DNA from: an uncultured Lachnospiraceae bacterium
GTDB taxonomy: Bacteria > Bacillota > Clostridia > Lachnospirales > Lachnospiraceae
Reading direction: 5' to 3'
NCBI GenBank assembly: GCA_945929965.1
Contig: CAMEOT010000012.1
Span: forward strand, 17,575-81,574
DNA length: 64,000 nt
Part shown: one piece after another, positions 16,211 through 25,183 of the stretch
Position numbering within the stretch: the stretch's first letter is position 1
Layout: each line of letters starts with the position of its first letter
Made by a program: the position numbers and the translations under genes
Notes under the pieces: generated by a model
The model's input: only the letters and a program-made list of their open reading frames with translations
Told to the model about the DNA's origin: nothing
Database searches by the model: none

Positions 16211-16417
16211 TTACAGAGTCTGATGCACCTCGCGGATCACGGCTTCGCTAAGCTCCGGAGCTTTGGCGGGATCAATATCATCCGGAAATTCCGCATCAAT
16301 GGTGGAAGCAGCCGGGCGATAGTTCAGGCGAAGGGCATTTGCCTGAATGTAATCCGTTGCCTTGTTGTAAGTGTCCTCTGTAACGCCGTTTAAAGTAATT
16401 GTATATAATTTTGCCAT
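16211..16417 (-). CDS. Small hypothetical protein
   Basis: A 68-residue minus-strand protein that I do not recognise. It begins MAKLYTITLNGVTEDTYNKA and has no signal peptide or membrane helix; predicted mixed alpha/beta. Its reality rests on a good ribosome site (AAAGGATG 7 nt before ATG), on standing alone between convergent terminators, and on ordinary codon use. A TATACT upstream on the minus strand (about 16483-16488) could be its -10, with the near-palindrome GGAAACATTTCC between promoter and start. Confidence 0.65.
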   Translation of the reverse strand: MAKLYTITLNGVTEDTYNKATDYIQANALRLNYRPAASTIDAEFPDDIDPAKAPELSEAVIREVHQTL

Positions 16418-16665
16418 AATCTATCATCCTTTCTTTTACGTTGTGGTTAATGGAAACATTTCCTTGTTTCTGTATATAGTATATCTCTTTTCCTGAAAAA
16501 AGAAAATGGAATAAAGTAACAAATATAATAATAGGAATCATTATTATGTTTGTGAAATAGTCACATATTACCATAATGAGACATTTGTCAACTGTGTTTT
16601 GCTCCGCAAAAATGATAAAATGAACCATCAAAAAGCAGTTTGCAAAGGAGGAAAACAAGGGAAAA

Positions 16666-17559
16666 ATGGAAGACAAAGATAAGAAGAAAAATGTGAAAAA
16701 AATAATCGTGTATGCAGTGCTTTTAGTACTTATTACGGGAATCGCGCTGGGAACCGGACAGATTCAGACAGAGGAATTGGGGAGGATATTTACGGTCAAT
16801 GCAGTTGCAGTCTGTAAATTATTGCTTTTGATCTTCGGGGTATTGTTCTTAAAAAGTCTGATCGTATGGATCCTGGGGCTGATCAAACCGGCGAATCACA
16901 GAGCCAGGTCTGTGCTCTCTCTGTTATCCAGTCTGACAAAATATATTGCGTTTCTGGTGATCCTGTGCGCAGGACTGACGATCCTCGGAGTTAACATGAC
17001 GACCATCATTGCCAGTGTCGGAGTATTGGCTCTGATCGTCGGCTTCAGCGCGGAGAGTCTGATCGCGGATGTGGTGACAGGAACTTTTATGCTGCTGGAG
17101 AATCAGTATAATGTGGGAGACATCGTGGAGGTGAACGGTTTCCGTGGAACTGTGACGAGCATCGGCATTCGCACCACCTGTATCACGGATACCGGTGACA
17201 ATGTGAAGATCATCAATAATTCCGAAATGAAAAATATCCTGAACCGCTCCGACAATTATTCCAAGGCTGTCTGCGATATCAGCATCCCTTATGAAACGGA
17301 TCTTGAAAAGCTGGAAAGTGAACTGCCGAAACTCCTTGAGTCAATCTACAAGGCACATGAAGATACTATGAAAAAAGTTCCTGTGTATGTAGGAGTGCAG
17401 GCATTGCAGGATTCCGGAGTATTGCTCCGGTTCGTAGTGGAAGTCTCGGAGAAAAATATCTATTCCGGCATGCGTATTCTGAATCACGATCTGCTGCTGG
17501 GCTTTCGAAAGCTGGGTGTAGAGTGCCCCTTCCCACAGTTGGATGTGCATAATAAATAA
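16666..17559 (+). CDS. Mechanosensitive channel, MscS family
   Basis: A 297-residue small-conductance mechanosensitive channel homologue. After a short charged N-terminus there are three transmembrane helices (about 10-30, 48-72, 88-125), the last being the Gly/Ala-rich pore helix followed by the beta domain (NQYNVGDIVEVNGFRGTV) and the C-terminal alpha/beta part. It should release solutes on osmotic downshock. AAAGGAGG lies 20 bp before ATG 16666, with a nearer AAGGGAA, so the start is slightly uncertain. It is the first gene of a tight run of four (16.7-20.9 kb). Confidence 0.93.
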   Translation: MEDKDKKKNVKKIIVYAVLLVLITGIALGTGQIQTEELGRIFTVNAVAVCKLLLLIFGVLFLKSLIVWILGLIKPANHRARSVLSLLSSLTKYIAFLVILCAGLTILGVNMTTIIASVGVLALIVGFSAESLIADVVTGTFMLLENQYNVGDIVEVNGFRGTVTSIGIRTTCITDTGDNVKIINNSEMKNILNRSDNYSKAVCDISIPYETDLEKLESELPKLLESIYKAHEDTMKKVPVYVGVQALQDSGVLLRFVVEVSEKNIYSGMRILNHDLLLGFRKLGVECPFPQLDVHNK

Positions 17560-17586
17560 TGGGTGGATCCGGTAATAAAAGAGAAA

Positions 17587-18663
17587 ATGAAGATCAAAGA
17601 AGATCATAAATATCATAGGATAAATAAAATGCAGAAACAGGAAAACAATATACTACCGGAATACCAGACACTCCCGCCGGATTCCATAGCCCCAGAATAT
17701 CCGTCGCTGCCGGACGAATATCTGCAGAGTAAACAACCTGTGGAAAAAGGGGTACCGGAACACAGTGAAAGTCGGAAGCGAAAAGTAATGCACATACTCT
17801 GTATGCTGGCAGCTTGTGTACTGCTTGGTTGCGGCGTGTATGGAACTGAGGCAGATCAGACGAAAATACCGGCACAGACAACGGAGGAGATACAGGCACC
17901 CGATGAAAACGGAGAGAATCGGGACAGCAGGGAAAATGACCATGTACAGTCCGTGACAACAGAGACAGAAACAGACGTCGCAATAGCAGAAACGTCAGAA
18001 CCTGTCGACGGACAATATCCTCTGGAAGGCGGCATCTTATATTACAAGATATATAATGAGACTCACCTGGCCAATCCCACTGCTGACGCCTGGGAGCGGA
18101 TTCTGGAAGAAGGAGAACTCTCCATAGAACAGCTTCTTGCCGGAGAAGTGATCACTCTGCCGCAGCCGGAGACAACGGAAGGCTTTGCATTCCTGGGATG
18201 GGCGGCACATTTTTCAGGCGAGAAGGATACCTATCCGAAGTGGAGTCTGCTTACAGAAAGCTTTACCGCAGAGGATGCAGCCAGGATCAAACCGGATGAG
18301 GAAGGCAATCGCAGTGTGGATATTCATGCGGTTTGGAACTCGCAGGATCCTGCTGCATGGCAGATGATAATGGTATTGGATGCCAATGGAGGAACGATGG
18401 AAGGACAACCATCGCAGACGTATAATGCACTGACACCGAAATATTCCGGTGGAACAGTGTATCTGTGTGGATATCCGACTCCGGAACGGGAAGGGTATCA
18501 TTTCGCAGGCTGGTATCTCACGACGGATGAGGGAGACATACGGGTGGAGACCCTGCCTGCATCCCGCTTTTTTGCACAAAAAGGCGGAGAACCGGATTAT
18601 AACGTTCCGTTGGAACTGCACTTGATGGCAGGCTGGGAGAAAACCGAAGAAAAGGGGAACTAA
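17587..18663 (+). CDS. Membrane-anchored protein with InlB-type B-repeats
   Basis: About 358 residues. A cytoplasmic N-terminus of ~60 residues rich in Pro precedes one membrane segment (VMHILCMLAACVLLGCGVYG); a Thr/Glu-rich linker follows, then two Listeria-Bacteroides (InlB B-type) repeat-like units, around ITLPQPETTEGFAFLGW and MVLDANGGTMEGQ...GYHFAGWYL. Such repeats fold as small beta units on surface proteins. The start is ambiguous: GTG 17563, ATG 17587, or ATG 17629, the last with the best AGGA site. It follows the mscS stop by a few bases, so cotranscription is likely. No function is known. Confidence 0.75.
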   Translation: MKIKEDHKYHRINKMQKQENNILPEYQTLPPDSIAPEYPSLPDEYLQSKQPVEKGVPEHSESRKRKVMHILCMLAACVLLGCGVYGTEADQTKIPAQTTEEIQAPDENGENRDSRENDHVQSVTTETETDVAIAETSEPVDGQYPLEGGILYYKIYNETHLANPTADAWERILEEGELSIEQLLAGEVITLPQPETTEGFAFLGWAAHFSGEKDTYPKWSLLTESFTAEDAARIKPDEEGNRSVDIHAVWNSQDPAAWQMIMVLDANGGTMEGQPSQTYNALTPKYSGGTVYLCGYPTPEREGYHFAGWYLTTDEGDIRVETLPASRFFAQKGGEPDYNVPLELHLMAGWEKTEEKGN

Positions 18664-18732
18664 AGGTTGTTTTTCTGTGTGGGAAAAATTATAATAGGAC
18701 TAACGGATCACACACAGAAAGAGGACCCCAAA

Positions 18733-19833
18733 ATGGAAGAACAGGAAGAACAGGAAAAAAAAGAAAGCACAGTGCTCCCGGAACCTTCGGAGATTACAGT
18801 GAAAAATCCAAGGATCGGTAAAGTACGTAAGCTGGAAGAGGAAGTAAGACGTCAGAACGAGCTGGAGCAGCTCCGGACTAAGCGCATCCGCAAGGAGCAG
18901 GAATATATTGAACAGATGAGCAAGGCGGTGGAAGACCATCTGCGCAACACCAGAGAGGAACAGCGGTATAACGAGGAGTTTGAACGCCTGATCCGCAAGG
19001 ATGTCTACCAGATGCACGGCATCAGTGAGGACAAGCTGCAGGGAATGACGGAGTACCGCAATGCCTTGTATCAGGGAACAGCGTTCGGGATGTTTTTCTT
19101 GTCACTGATCTTGACCGGAATCTGTGGATATCTCCATGGCTTCGGTTCGGAATTATGTATTTTCATGGCTTTTTATACAGCAATCGAGGGGACACTGTTG
19201 AACAATGGGAAGAGACAGCACGCAATATTGGATGTCCTGACAAGGATTCTGTATCTGCTCCTGTTCCCGGCGATGCTGATCGTGTTTGTGTGCTATGAAC
19301 TGGAATTTACGGAGTATGCCTTTATTGTACCGGCGCTTACGATAGCCGGAGTGGTGCTTCTGATGCTGGGAGCGGTGTCCTACTTCCTGTATGACCCGTA
19401 TCGCCTGGATCGTAAGAATCATAAAAAGGCGAACCATTACATCCGTGACATCGAAAAGGCTGCCATCAAAGAAGTGGAACTGGAAGAAAAAGCACTGGCG
19501 AAGCAGGCGAAAAAGCAGGAAAAGCTGGAGTTAAAGGAAGAAGCCAGACAGAAGCGTGCAGCGAAGAGAAGAGAATGGAAAAAGCGGACAAAGGAAGTAT
19601 TCTCCGGCTGGAAAGAGAGTATCCGCGAAAAGCTTCCGAAGAAAAAGCAGGAGCCGCCGGAAATTCTTGAGGATACTAAGACATCAACAGCGGCAGATCC
19701 CATGGGAGATACAGAGACTTCTGAACAGACAGAACAGACGGATGCTGTGGAGATGACGGTGACAGAAGAGGAACAGACCGAGCAGTCCGTGGATACAGAA
19801 GACAGTGGGACAACGAGCATGGAGGAAGCGTAA
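18733..19833 (+). CDS. Membrane protein with charged coiled-coil ends
   Basis: A 366-residue protein that I do not recognise. Residues 1-110 are highly charged (long coiled coil with the VRRQNELEQLRTKRIRK type of pattern), then four transmembrane helices between about 115 and 225, then a Lys/Glu-rich helical region and an acidic Thr/Glu-rich tail. The upstream in-frame ATG 18667 lacks a ribosome site; ATG 18733 follows AAAGAGGA. Its stop codon overlaps the start of the next gene by one base (TAATG), showing translational coupling to the PIN-like protein. Confidence 0.75.
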   Translation: MEEQEEQEKKESTVLPEPSEITVKNPRIGKVRKLEEEVRRQNELEQLRTKRIRKEQEYIEQMSKAVEDHLRNTREEQRYNEEFERLIRKDVYQMHGISEDKLQGMTEYRNALYQGTAFGMFFLSLILTGICGYLHGFGSELCIFMAFYTAIEGTLLNNGKRQHAILDVLTRILYLLLFPAMLIVFVCYELEFTEYAFIVPALTIAGVVLLMLGAVSYFLYDPYRLDRKNHKKANHYIRDIEKAAIKEVELEEKALAKQAKKQEKLELKEEARQKRAAKRREWKKRTKEVFSGWKESIREKLPKKKQEPPEILEDTKTSTAADPMGDTETSEQTEQTDAVEMTVTEEEQTEQSVDTEDSGTTSMEEA

Positions 19834-20879
19834 TGGCATATTATCTGATTGATTTCGAAAATGTAAAAAGCCGTGGCATGGAAGGCGTGGAGCTTCTGAC
19901 GGAGGAAGATACTGTCTGTATTTTTTACAGCGATAATGCTGACAGTATGACCTTTGACCTGCATCGGAAATTAAATGAGACGAAGGCAAACATCATTTAC
20001 CACAAGGTAGCGGTGGGGACCAAGAATGCACTGGATTTCCAGCTGGCAACCTATCTGGGATATCTGGTCTGCGAACAGCAGAGGGAGGGGATACACCCGA
20101 ATTATTTTATCGTGACCAAGGACAATGGCTTCACCAGCCTCATGGTGTACTGGAAGGCGCAGGGAGTTCCCGTGCGGATCATCCGTAACCTCTTATGGGG
20201 GAAGAATCCTGTGGCAGAGCAGAATCTTCTGACAGAAGAGGAGAATGAGGCAGAAACAGTCGTTACCACTGCAGAGGATGTGGCAGAGCAGCCGCAGCCC
20301 ACACAGCCAGAGCCGGCGGAAGAGACCAAAGAGCCCATGCAGCCGAAGACTGAGAAAGCGGATGCACCCGAAGAGCCCACACAGCCGGAGCCGGTGAAAG
20401 AGACCGAAGAGCCCACACAGCCGGAGCCGGTGAAAGAGACCCAAGAACCCGTACAGCCGGAGAAGGCGGATGCATCCGAGGAGCCCGCACAGCCGGAGCC
20501 TGAGACGGTGGGCGAGCCTGCACAACCCGTGAAGAAGCCTTCAAGGAAAAAGAGCAATACGAGAAAGAAGAGTACTGCAAAGACAGATGATAAGACCGCG
20601 GAAAAGAAATCTACAGAGAAGAAGCCTACTGAGAAGAAACCTGCAGAGAAGAAACCTGCAGAAAAGAAGCCTGCGGAGGAATCGGATGAACTGACTTTAG
20701 CCGTAGAAAAGGTCCTTACAGATCAGGCAATCGTCCCTCAGGTGGTAAAATTCATCCGCCAGTACAAGACCAAGCAGGGCATCAACAATGCCCTGAACAA
20801 AGAGTTCAAGGACAGTAAGCGCACCAGTGAAATTTATTCCGCCATTAAGCCACTGATTGCCGATAAAAAGGGAAAATGA
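19833..20879 (+). CDS. PIN/NYN-like domain protein with low-complexity linker
   Basis: A 348-residue protein. Residues 1-125 form a PIN-like (NYN-related) nuclease fold, with acidic residues at IDFEN, NALDFQL and TKDNG that could bind metal. Residues ~150-235 are Pro/Glu/Gln repeats and ~235-285 are Lys-rich EKKPA-type repeats; both are probably disordered, and the second could bind nucleic acid. The C-terminal ~65 residues are a small helical domain. Function unknown; an RNA-directed role is only a guess. It is coupled to the upstream membrane protein by a 1-bp overlap and ends the mscS run. Confidence 0.75.
   Translation: MAYYLIDFENVKSRGMEGVELLTEEDTVCIFYSDNADSMTFDLHRKLNETKANIIYHKVAVGTKNALDFQLATYLGYLVCEQQREGIHPNYFIVTKDNGFTSLMVYWKAQGVPVRIIRNLLWGKNPVAEQNLLTEEENEAETVVTTAEDVAEQPQPTQPEPAEETKEPMQPKTEKADAPEEPTQPEPVKETEEPTQPEPVKETQEPVQPEKADASEEPAQPEPETVGEPAQPVKKPSRKKSNTRKKSTAKTDDKTAEKKSTEKKPTEKKPAEKKPAEKKPAEESDELTLAVEKVLTDQAIVPQVVKFIRQYKTKQGINNALNKEFKDSKRTSEIYSAIKPLIADKKGK
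20370..20441 (+). repeat. 36-bp tandem coding repeats
   Basis: Two nearly identical 36-bp units starting GAAGAGCCCACACAGCC, with degenerate copies on both sides, encode the EPTQPEPVKET repeats. A second set of 15-bp units encoding EKKPA lies at about 20617-20670. Confidence 0.75.
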
Positions 20880-20913
20880 TAAAAAAGATCAAGAAAATGC
20901 AAAAAGAAAGTTA

Positions 20914-20942
20914 TTGACAATATAAAAGCAGAGTGGTATTGT
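20914..20942 (+). promoter_or_regulatory. Promoter of the T-box/cstA unit
   Basis: Perfect TTGACA (20914-20919), 17-bp spacer, TATTGT (20937-20942). Confidence 0.7.
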
Positions 20943-20947
20943 TGCCA

Positions 20948-21264
20948 TCGAACAGAAAGTGAAATTCGATGAGCAGAACAAGATCTGCATACGGAAGCAT
21001 TTCAGAGAGCCGTCGGCTGGTGTGAGGCGGTATGTGAGTATGACAGACTATCCTCTGTGAGAAGTGCACTGAAGATTTTAAGTAGGTGTCACCGGTATTC
21101 TACCGTTATTTAGAAGCCTGTTGGAAATGGGATATTTGTATTTCATGGAGATGGGAACAAGAGGTCATGTGATAAAACATGGCAAGCAAAGTGGTAACGC
21201 GGAGAGCTTAGAGCTTTTCGTCTTTGGGTGCTTAAGGGTGCCTGAGACGGAAGGCTTTTTTGTT
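20948..21264 (+). promoter_or_regulatory. T-box riboswitch leader of cstA
   Basis: The 450-bp gap before cstA holds a tRNA-sensing T-box leader. Stem I features include AGAGAG at 21004-21009 followed by CTGGTGTGA. The antiterminator T-box sequence is AAAGTGGTAACGCGG at 21188-21202. A terminator follows: AGCTTTTCGTCT (21212-21223) pairs, with G-U pairs, with AGACGGAAGGCT, ending in a T-run at about 21256-21261. Uncharged tRNA should stabilise the antiterminator and allow cstA transcription. The specifier codon lies around 21043-21053, but I cannot fix its register. ACT (Thr) or TAT (Tyr) are possible readings, so the amino acid is not assigned. Confidence 0.85.
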
Positions 21265-21333
21265 TTACGGGCAATCAGAATTTTTCTTTCTGTCACGACA
21301 AAATAACAAGACACAAGAAAGAAGGAAACAAAA

Positions 21334-23025
21334 ATGAACAGTTTGGTAATCATTCTGATCGCAATGGCAGTGCTGGCAGCAGGCTATGTCTTCTACGGAA
21401 GATGGCTTGCAAAAAAGTGGGGAATCGATGAGAAGGCGAAGACGCCTGCGTTTACCCATGAAGACGGAGAGGACTTTGTGCCTTCCTCCAAATTCACCGT
21501 ATTTTCTCATCAGTTTTCCTCTATCGCAGGGGCAGGCCCTGTGACGGGCCCTATCCTCGCATCGGTATTCGGATGGGTGCCTGTGCTTCTGTGGCTTCTG
21601 ATCGGCGGATTGTTCTTCGGTGCGGTGCAGGACTTCGGTGCCCTGTATGCCTCTGTGAAGAACGAAGGAAAATCCATGGGAATGATCATTGAAAAATACA
21701 TCGGTAAGACCGGCAGAAAGTTGTTCATGCTGTTCTGCTGGCTGTTCACGCTGTTGGTTATCGCAGCCTTTACCGATATGGTGGCAGGTACTTTCGTAGG
21801 TACCGGACTGGAAGATGCAAGTGTGGCATATGCTAATGGCAGTGCAGCATCCATTTCCATGTTGTTCATCCTGGTCGCTGTGATCTTCGGTCTGATCCAG
21901 AAAAAGGTTGGAAAAATGAACGAGTGGGTCAAGGCAGTCGTAGCCATCGGTCTGCTGGTAGTGATGTTTGCGGTAGGTATGAAGCTTCCGATCTATGCTT
22001 CCAAGACCGTATGGATCTACATCATCATGGCATACCTGTTCCTGGCATCCGTAATGCCTATGTGGCTTCTGATGCAGCCCAGAGATTACATGACCACCTT
22101 TATGTTACTGGGCATGATCATCGGCGCTGTACTCGGTGTGGTCGTAGCACATCCCGATATGGAGCTGAATGCATTTAACGGTTTTCAGGTGGGCAACAGC
22201 AGCCTGTTCCCGACGCTGTTTGTCACAATAGCCTGCGGTGCGGTATCCGGATTCCACAGCCTGGTATCCTCCGGTACTTCCTCCAAGACCATCAGCAATG
22301 AAAAAGATATGCCCATGGTAGGGTACGGTGCCATGATCGTAGAGAGCCTGCTTGGTGTGGTAGCACTGGTAGTTGTCGGAGCAGTAGCTGTGAACGGTAC
22401 GAAACCCGATGGCACTCCTTTCTCCATTTTCTCCTCCGGCGTTGCAGGATTCCTGGAGAAGATGGGTGTTCCCGTAACCGTGGCAACCGTTTTCATGACC
22501 ATGTGTGTATCCGCACTGGCACTGACTTCCCTGGATTCCGTAGCAAGAATCGGACGGATGTCCTTCCAGGAGCTGTTCTTAGGGGATACCACAGACACTG
22601 CAAAGATGACTCCCATGCAGAAGGTTCTGACCAATAAGTATTTTGCAACCGTGATCACACTGTTCTTCGGCTATTTGCTGACTCTGGGCGGATACAACAA
22701 TGTATGGCCACTGTTCGGTTCTGCGAACCAGCTGTTGGCCGCACTGGTACTGATCGCACTGGCAGTATTCTTAAAAACCACCGGTCGTACCGGCTGGACG
22801 CTGTACTTCCCCATGGGAGTGATGTTAGTCGTAACCTTCACCGCATTGATCCAGAAGACGATCGCGTTGGTGAAAAATGTGGCTGCCGGACAGGCAACCT
22901 TCCTGGTAGACGGTTTACAGCTGATCGTTGCCGTGCTGCTTATGGTACTGGGCGTTATGGTCGCTTACAGCTGCATCCGTAAGCTGTTCGGTGCTGGGAA
23001 AAATTCAGACAAAGAGGCAGCGTAA
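21334..23025 (+). CDS. cstA: CstA family transporter (carbon starvation protein A)
   Basis: A 563-residue polytopic membrane protein of the CstA family, with the family signature region FSHQFSSIAGAGPVTGP and PRDYM near the centre. E. coli CstA and its relatives import peptides and/or pyruvate. The protein has about 14-16 predicted helices and is at the short end of the family. A good AGAAGGA site precedes ATG 21334. Its control by a T-box leader suggests that the substrate supplies an amino acid, as peptide or free amino acid; this is inference. A terminator-like hairpin lies 86 bp after the stop. Confidence 0.92.
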   Translation: MNSLVIILIAMAVLAAGYVFYGRWLAKKWGIDEKAKTPAFTHEDGEDFVPSSKFTVFSHQFSSIAGAGPVTGPILASVFGWVPVLLWLLIGGLFFGAVQDFGALYASVKNEGKSMGMIIEKYIGKTGRKLFMLFCWLFTLLVIAAFTDMVAGTFVGTGLEDASVAYANGSAASISMLFILVAVIFGLIQKKVGKMNEWVKAVVAIGLLVVMFAVGMKLPIYASKTVWIYIIMAYLFLASVMPMWLLMQPRDYMTTFMLLGMIIGAVLGVVVAHPDMELNAFNGFQVGNSSLFPTLFVTIACGAVSGFHSLVSSGTSSKTISNEKDMPMVGYGAMIVESLLGVVALVVVGAVAVNGTKPDGTPFSIFSSGVAGFLEKMGVPVTVATVFMTMCVSALALTSLDSVARIGRMSFQELFLGDTTDTAKMTPMQKVLTNKYFATVITLFFGYLLTLGGYNNVWPLFGSANQLLAALVLIALAVFLKTTGRTGWTLYFPMGVMLVVTFTALIQKTIALVKNVAAGQATFLVDGLQLIVAVLLMVLGVMVAYSCIRKLFGAGKNSDKEAA

Positions 23026-23077
23026 TACAGCAGAAAAATAGCAGATAAATATAGCAGAAAATTATAGAAAAGAAATA

Positions 23078-23106
23078 TGGCATACAAAGAAAAGATATGC
23101 TAGAAT
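23078..23106 (+). promoter_or_regulatory. Candidate promoter of the MATE gene
   Basis: Extended -10 TGCTAGAAT (hexamer 23101-23106), weak -35 TGGCAT with a 17-bp spacer. Confidence 0.45.
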
Positions 23107-23110
23107 AGGG

Positions 23111-23149
23111 AACGGTCAGAGAGCAAAAAAGCTTTTTGACCGTTCTTTT
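23111..23149 (+). terminator. Hairpin at the start of the MATE transcript
   Basis: AACGGTCA / TGACCGTT with an inner AGC...GCT pair, followed by CTTTTC. It can end cstA transcription, but it also starts 5 bp after the putative -10 of the MATE promoter, so it may act as an early attenuator. Confidence 0.65.
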
Positions 23150-23222
23150 CGTCAGAGTGGAAGCTGGCGGAGAGGATTGTAATTGGAATCAAGTAAGTAA
23201 CAGGGAAAAGGATAAAAGAAAG

Positions 23223-24569
23223 ATGAAACAGAATATGCAGGATCTGACGGAAGGATCCTTAGGGAAGAAAATACTGATCTTCAGTGTGCCGCTGATGCTG
23301 TCTAATCTGCTGCAGGTGCTTTTCAATATGGCGGATATTGCAGTGATCGGACAGTTCGCAGGATCTCTGTCTCTGGGCGCAGTTGGCTCCACGGCGACGC
23401 TGGTCACCATGTTTACCGGGTTCCTCATTGGCCTGTCCGGCGGTATCAATGTATTAACGGCATTATATTACGGTGCAAAAGATAAGGACAGCCTGTCGAA
23501 GACTATCCATTCCGCAGCGCTGGTCAGCCTGATCATGGGCGTATTGTTATTAGTGCTGGGGGTAGGCTTGTCTGAGTGGATGCTGACGGCATTGAAGACG
23601 AAAGAAGAACTGTTGGACAAAGCGGTATTGTACCTGCGGATCTATTACCTGGGAATGCCGGCACTGGCCATTTACAATTTCGGTAACGCGGTGTACAGTG
23701 CGGTGGGCAATACGAAAAAGCCGTTGTATTATCTGGGATTTTCCGGAGTGCTGAATATTATCTTAAATCTTTTCTTCGTCATTGTCTGCCGGATGGATGT
23801 AGCGGGAGTGGCATTAGCAAGTATCATTTCCCAATACGTATCCGCCGTGTTGATCTTACAGGCACTGCTTCGAAGCAAAGACATCTATGCACTGCATCCC
23901 GGAAAACTGCAGATGGATCGGGAGCTTACCGGGGATATTCTGAAGCTGGGAATGCCTTCCGGATTACAGAACGTGATCTTCCAGTTCGCCAACAGCTTTG
24001 TCCAGATGGGTGTAAACTCCTTCGATGCTATTATGGTGGCGGGCAATTCCGCAGCTACCAATGCGGATGCACTGGTGTATGATGTCATGGCAGCCTTCTA
24101 TACCGCCTGTGGCAGCTTTATGGGGCAGAATTACGGCGCCGGCAAAAAGAAAAGAGTGCGGAACAGTTACCTCATCAGCCTGGCGTATTCCTTCGGCATC
24201 GGTCTGCTCCTGGGAGTGTCACTGGTGGTTTTCGGAAGACCGTTTTTGTCTCTGTTTACCAGAGATGCGGCAGTTATGGATGCCGGAATGTATCGTCTGA
24301 CGATTATGGGCTTTTCCTATTGCATCTCGGCATTTATGGATTGTACCATTGCGGCAGCCAGAGCTCTGGGCAAAAGCATTGTACCGATGTTCATTGTCAT
24401 CATGGGCTCCTGTGTATTCCGTGTGATCTGGGTTTATACGGTATTTGCATATTTTCATACGATTCCGTCCCTGTACCTGCTGTATATGTTCTCCTGGAGC
24501 ATTACCGCAGTGGCGGAGATCCTTTATTTCATACGGATCTACAAACAAAAAATGGCTCTCCTGTCGTAA
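23223..24569 (+). CDS. MATE family efflux transporter
   Basis: A 448-residue multidrug/toxic-compound extrusion protein with about 12 helices in two related halves, starting LTEGSLGKKILIFSVPLMLS, the usual Firmicutes MATE N-terminus. It exports an unknown substrate by Na+ or H+ antiport. The frame extends upstream to 23136, but ATG 23223 begins the family N-terminus; its ribosome site (AAAGAAAG) is weak. The 3' end overlaps a bidirectional terminator shared with the convergent ECF gene. Confidence 0.92.
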   Translation: MKQNMQDLTEGSLGKKILIFSVPLMLSNLLQVLFNMADIAVIGQFAGSLSLGAVGSTATLVTMFTGFLIGLSGGINVLTALYYGAKDKDSLSKTIHSAALVSLIMGVLLLVLGVGLSEWMLTALKTKEELLDKAVLYLRIYYLGMPALAIYNFGNAVYSAVGNTKKPLYYLGFSGVLNIILNLFFVIVCRMDVAGVALASIISQYVSAVLILQALLRSKDIYALHPGKLQMDRELTGDILKLGMPSGLQNVIFQFANSFVQMGVNSFDAIMVAGNSAATNADALVYDVMAAFYTACGSFMGQNYGAGKKKRVRNSYLISLAYSFGIGLLLGVSLVVFGRPFLSLFTRDAAVMDAGMYRLTIMGFSYCISAFMDCTIAAARALGKSIVPMFIVIMGSCVFRVIWVYTVFAYFHTIPSLYLLYMFSWSITAVAEILYFIRIYKQKMALLS

Positions 24570-24586
24570 GACAGAGGAGCCATTTT
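24547..24586. terminator. Bidirectional terminator between MATE and ECF genes
   Basis: AAAATGGCTC-CCTGTC pairs with GACAG-GGAGCCATTTT around a GTAA loop. The hairpin includes the MATE stop codon (24567-24569) and lies just after the stop of the minus-strand gene. Confidence 0.85.
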
Positions 24587-24587
24587 G

Positions 24588-25157
24588 TTATGCGGCCTTA
24601 GCATCTGCGGAAACGGAAGAAGTGTAACGAACCGGCAGGAGACGAGCGCGTTCCAATGCCACATAGATAGTGGGAAGTAAGATCAGCTGAAGGATGATGC
24701 CGGGGAGGCAGGATACGAAATATCCGGTAGCCCAGGCAGACCAGCTGTAAGAACCGCCGGCGAAGATCAGGGCACGCAGGATTCCGGTAATCACGCGGCC
24801 ACCAAGCATGGCGATGATCAACGCTGCATACAGATCAATGACCAGCTTGCCGCTGCGGAGAAACTGCATGACCAGACCGCTGATCAGGCCATAGAGTCCT
24901 AACTCGATCATCATGATGGGCATATAGCCGAAAGCGGGCATGCCGGTGAGCATACTGGATACAAAGGGTCCTAAAATACCACAGATGAGACCGAAGGGAG
25001 CCCCGCAGACCAGACCACACAGCAGCACGGGCAGATGCATGGGAGAGAACAGGACACCACCCTTAGGGATAGCATGCAGAGCCATAGGCAGTACCACACA
25101 TAAGGCAACACACAGAGCAGTGATAATACTCTTGTTTAAAACGGTTAATTTCTTCAT
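24588..25157 (-). CDS. ECF transporter S component, substrate unknown
   Basis: A 189-residue, six-helix substrate-binding protein of energy-coupling-factor vitamin transporters. It has the family segment FSPMHLPVLLCGLVCGAPFGL and an N-terminal MKKLTVLNKSIITALCVALC. It would share the general EcfA/A'/T module encoded elsewhere. The ATG at 25157 is preceded on the minus strand by a perfect AGGAGG; the upstream in-frame extension is leader RNA. The substrate cannot be read from the sequence. The structured leader suggests ligand or attenuation control. Confidence 0.85.
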   Translation of the reverse strand: MKKLTVLNKSIITALCVALCVVLPMALHAIPKGGVLFSPMHLPVLLCGLVCGAPFGLICGILGPFVSSMLTGMPAFGYMPIMMIELGLYGLISGLVMQFLRSGKLVIDLYAALIIAMLGGRVITGILRALIFAGGSYSWSAWATGYFVSCLPGIILQLILLPTIYVALERARLLPVRYTSSVSADAKAA

Positions 25158-25183
25158 GGAATAAAACCTCCTGATAAAATATA

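Noticed and set aside
17594..17983. Minus-strand gene of 129 codons
   Set aside because: It is antisense to the InlB-repeat protein, with no ribosome site and no family features.
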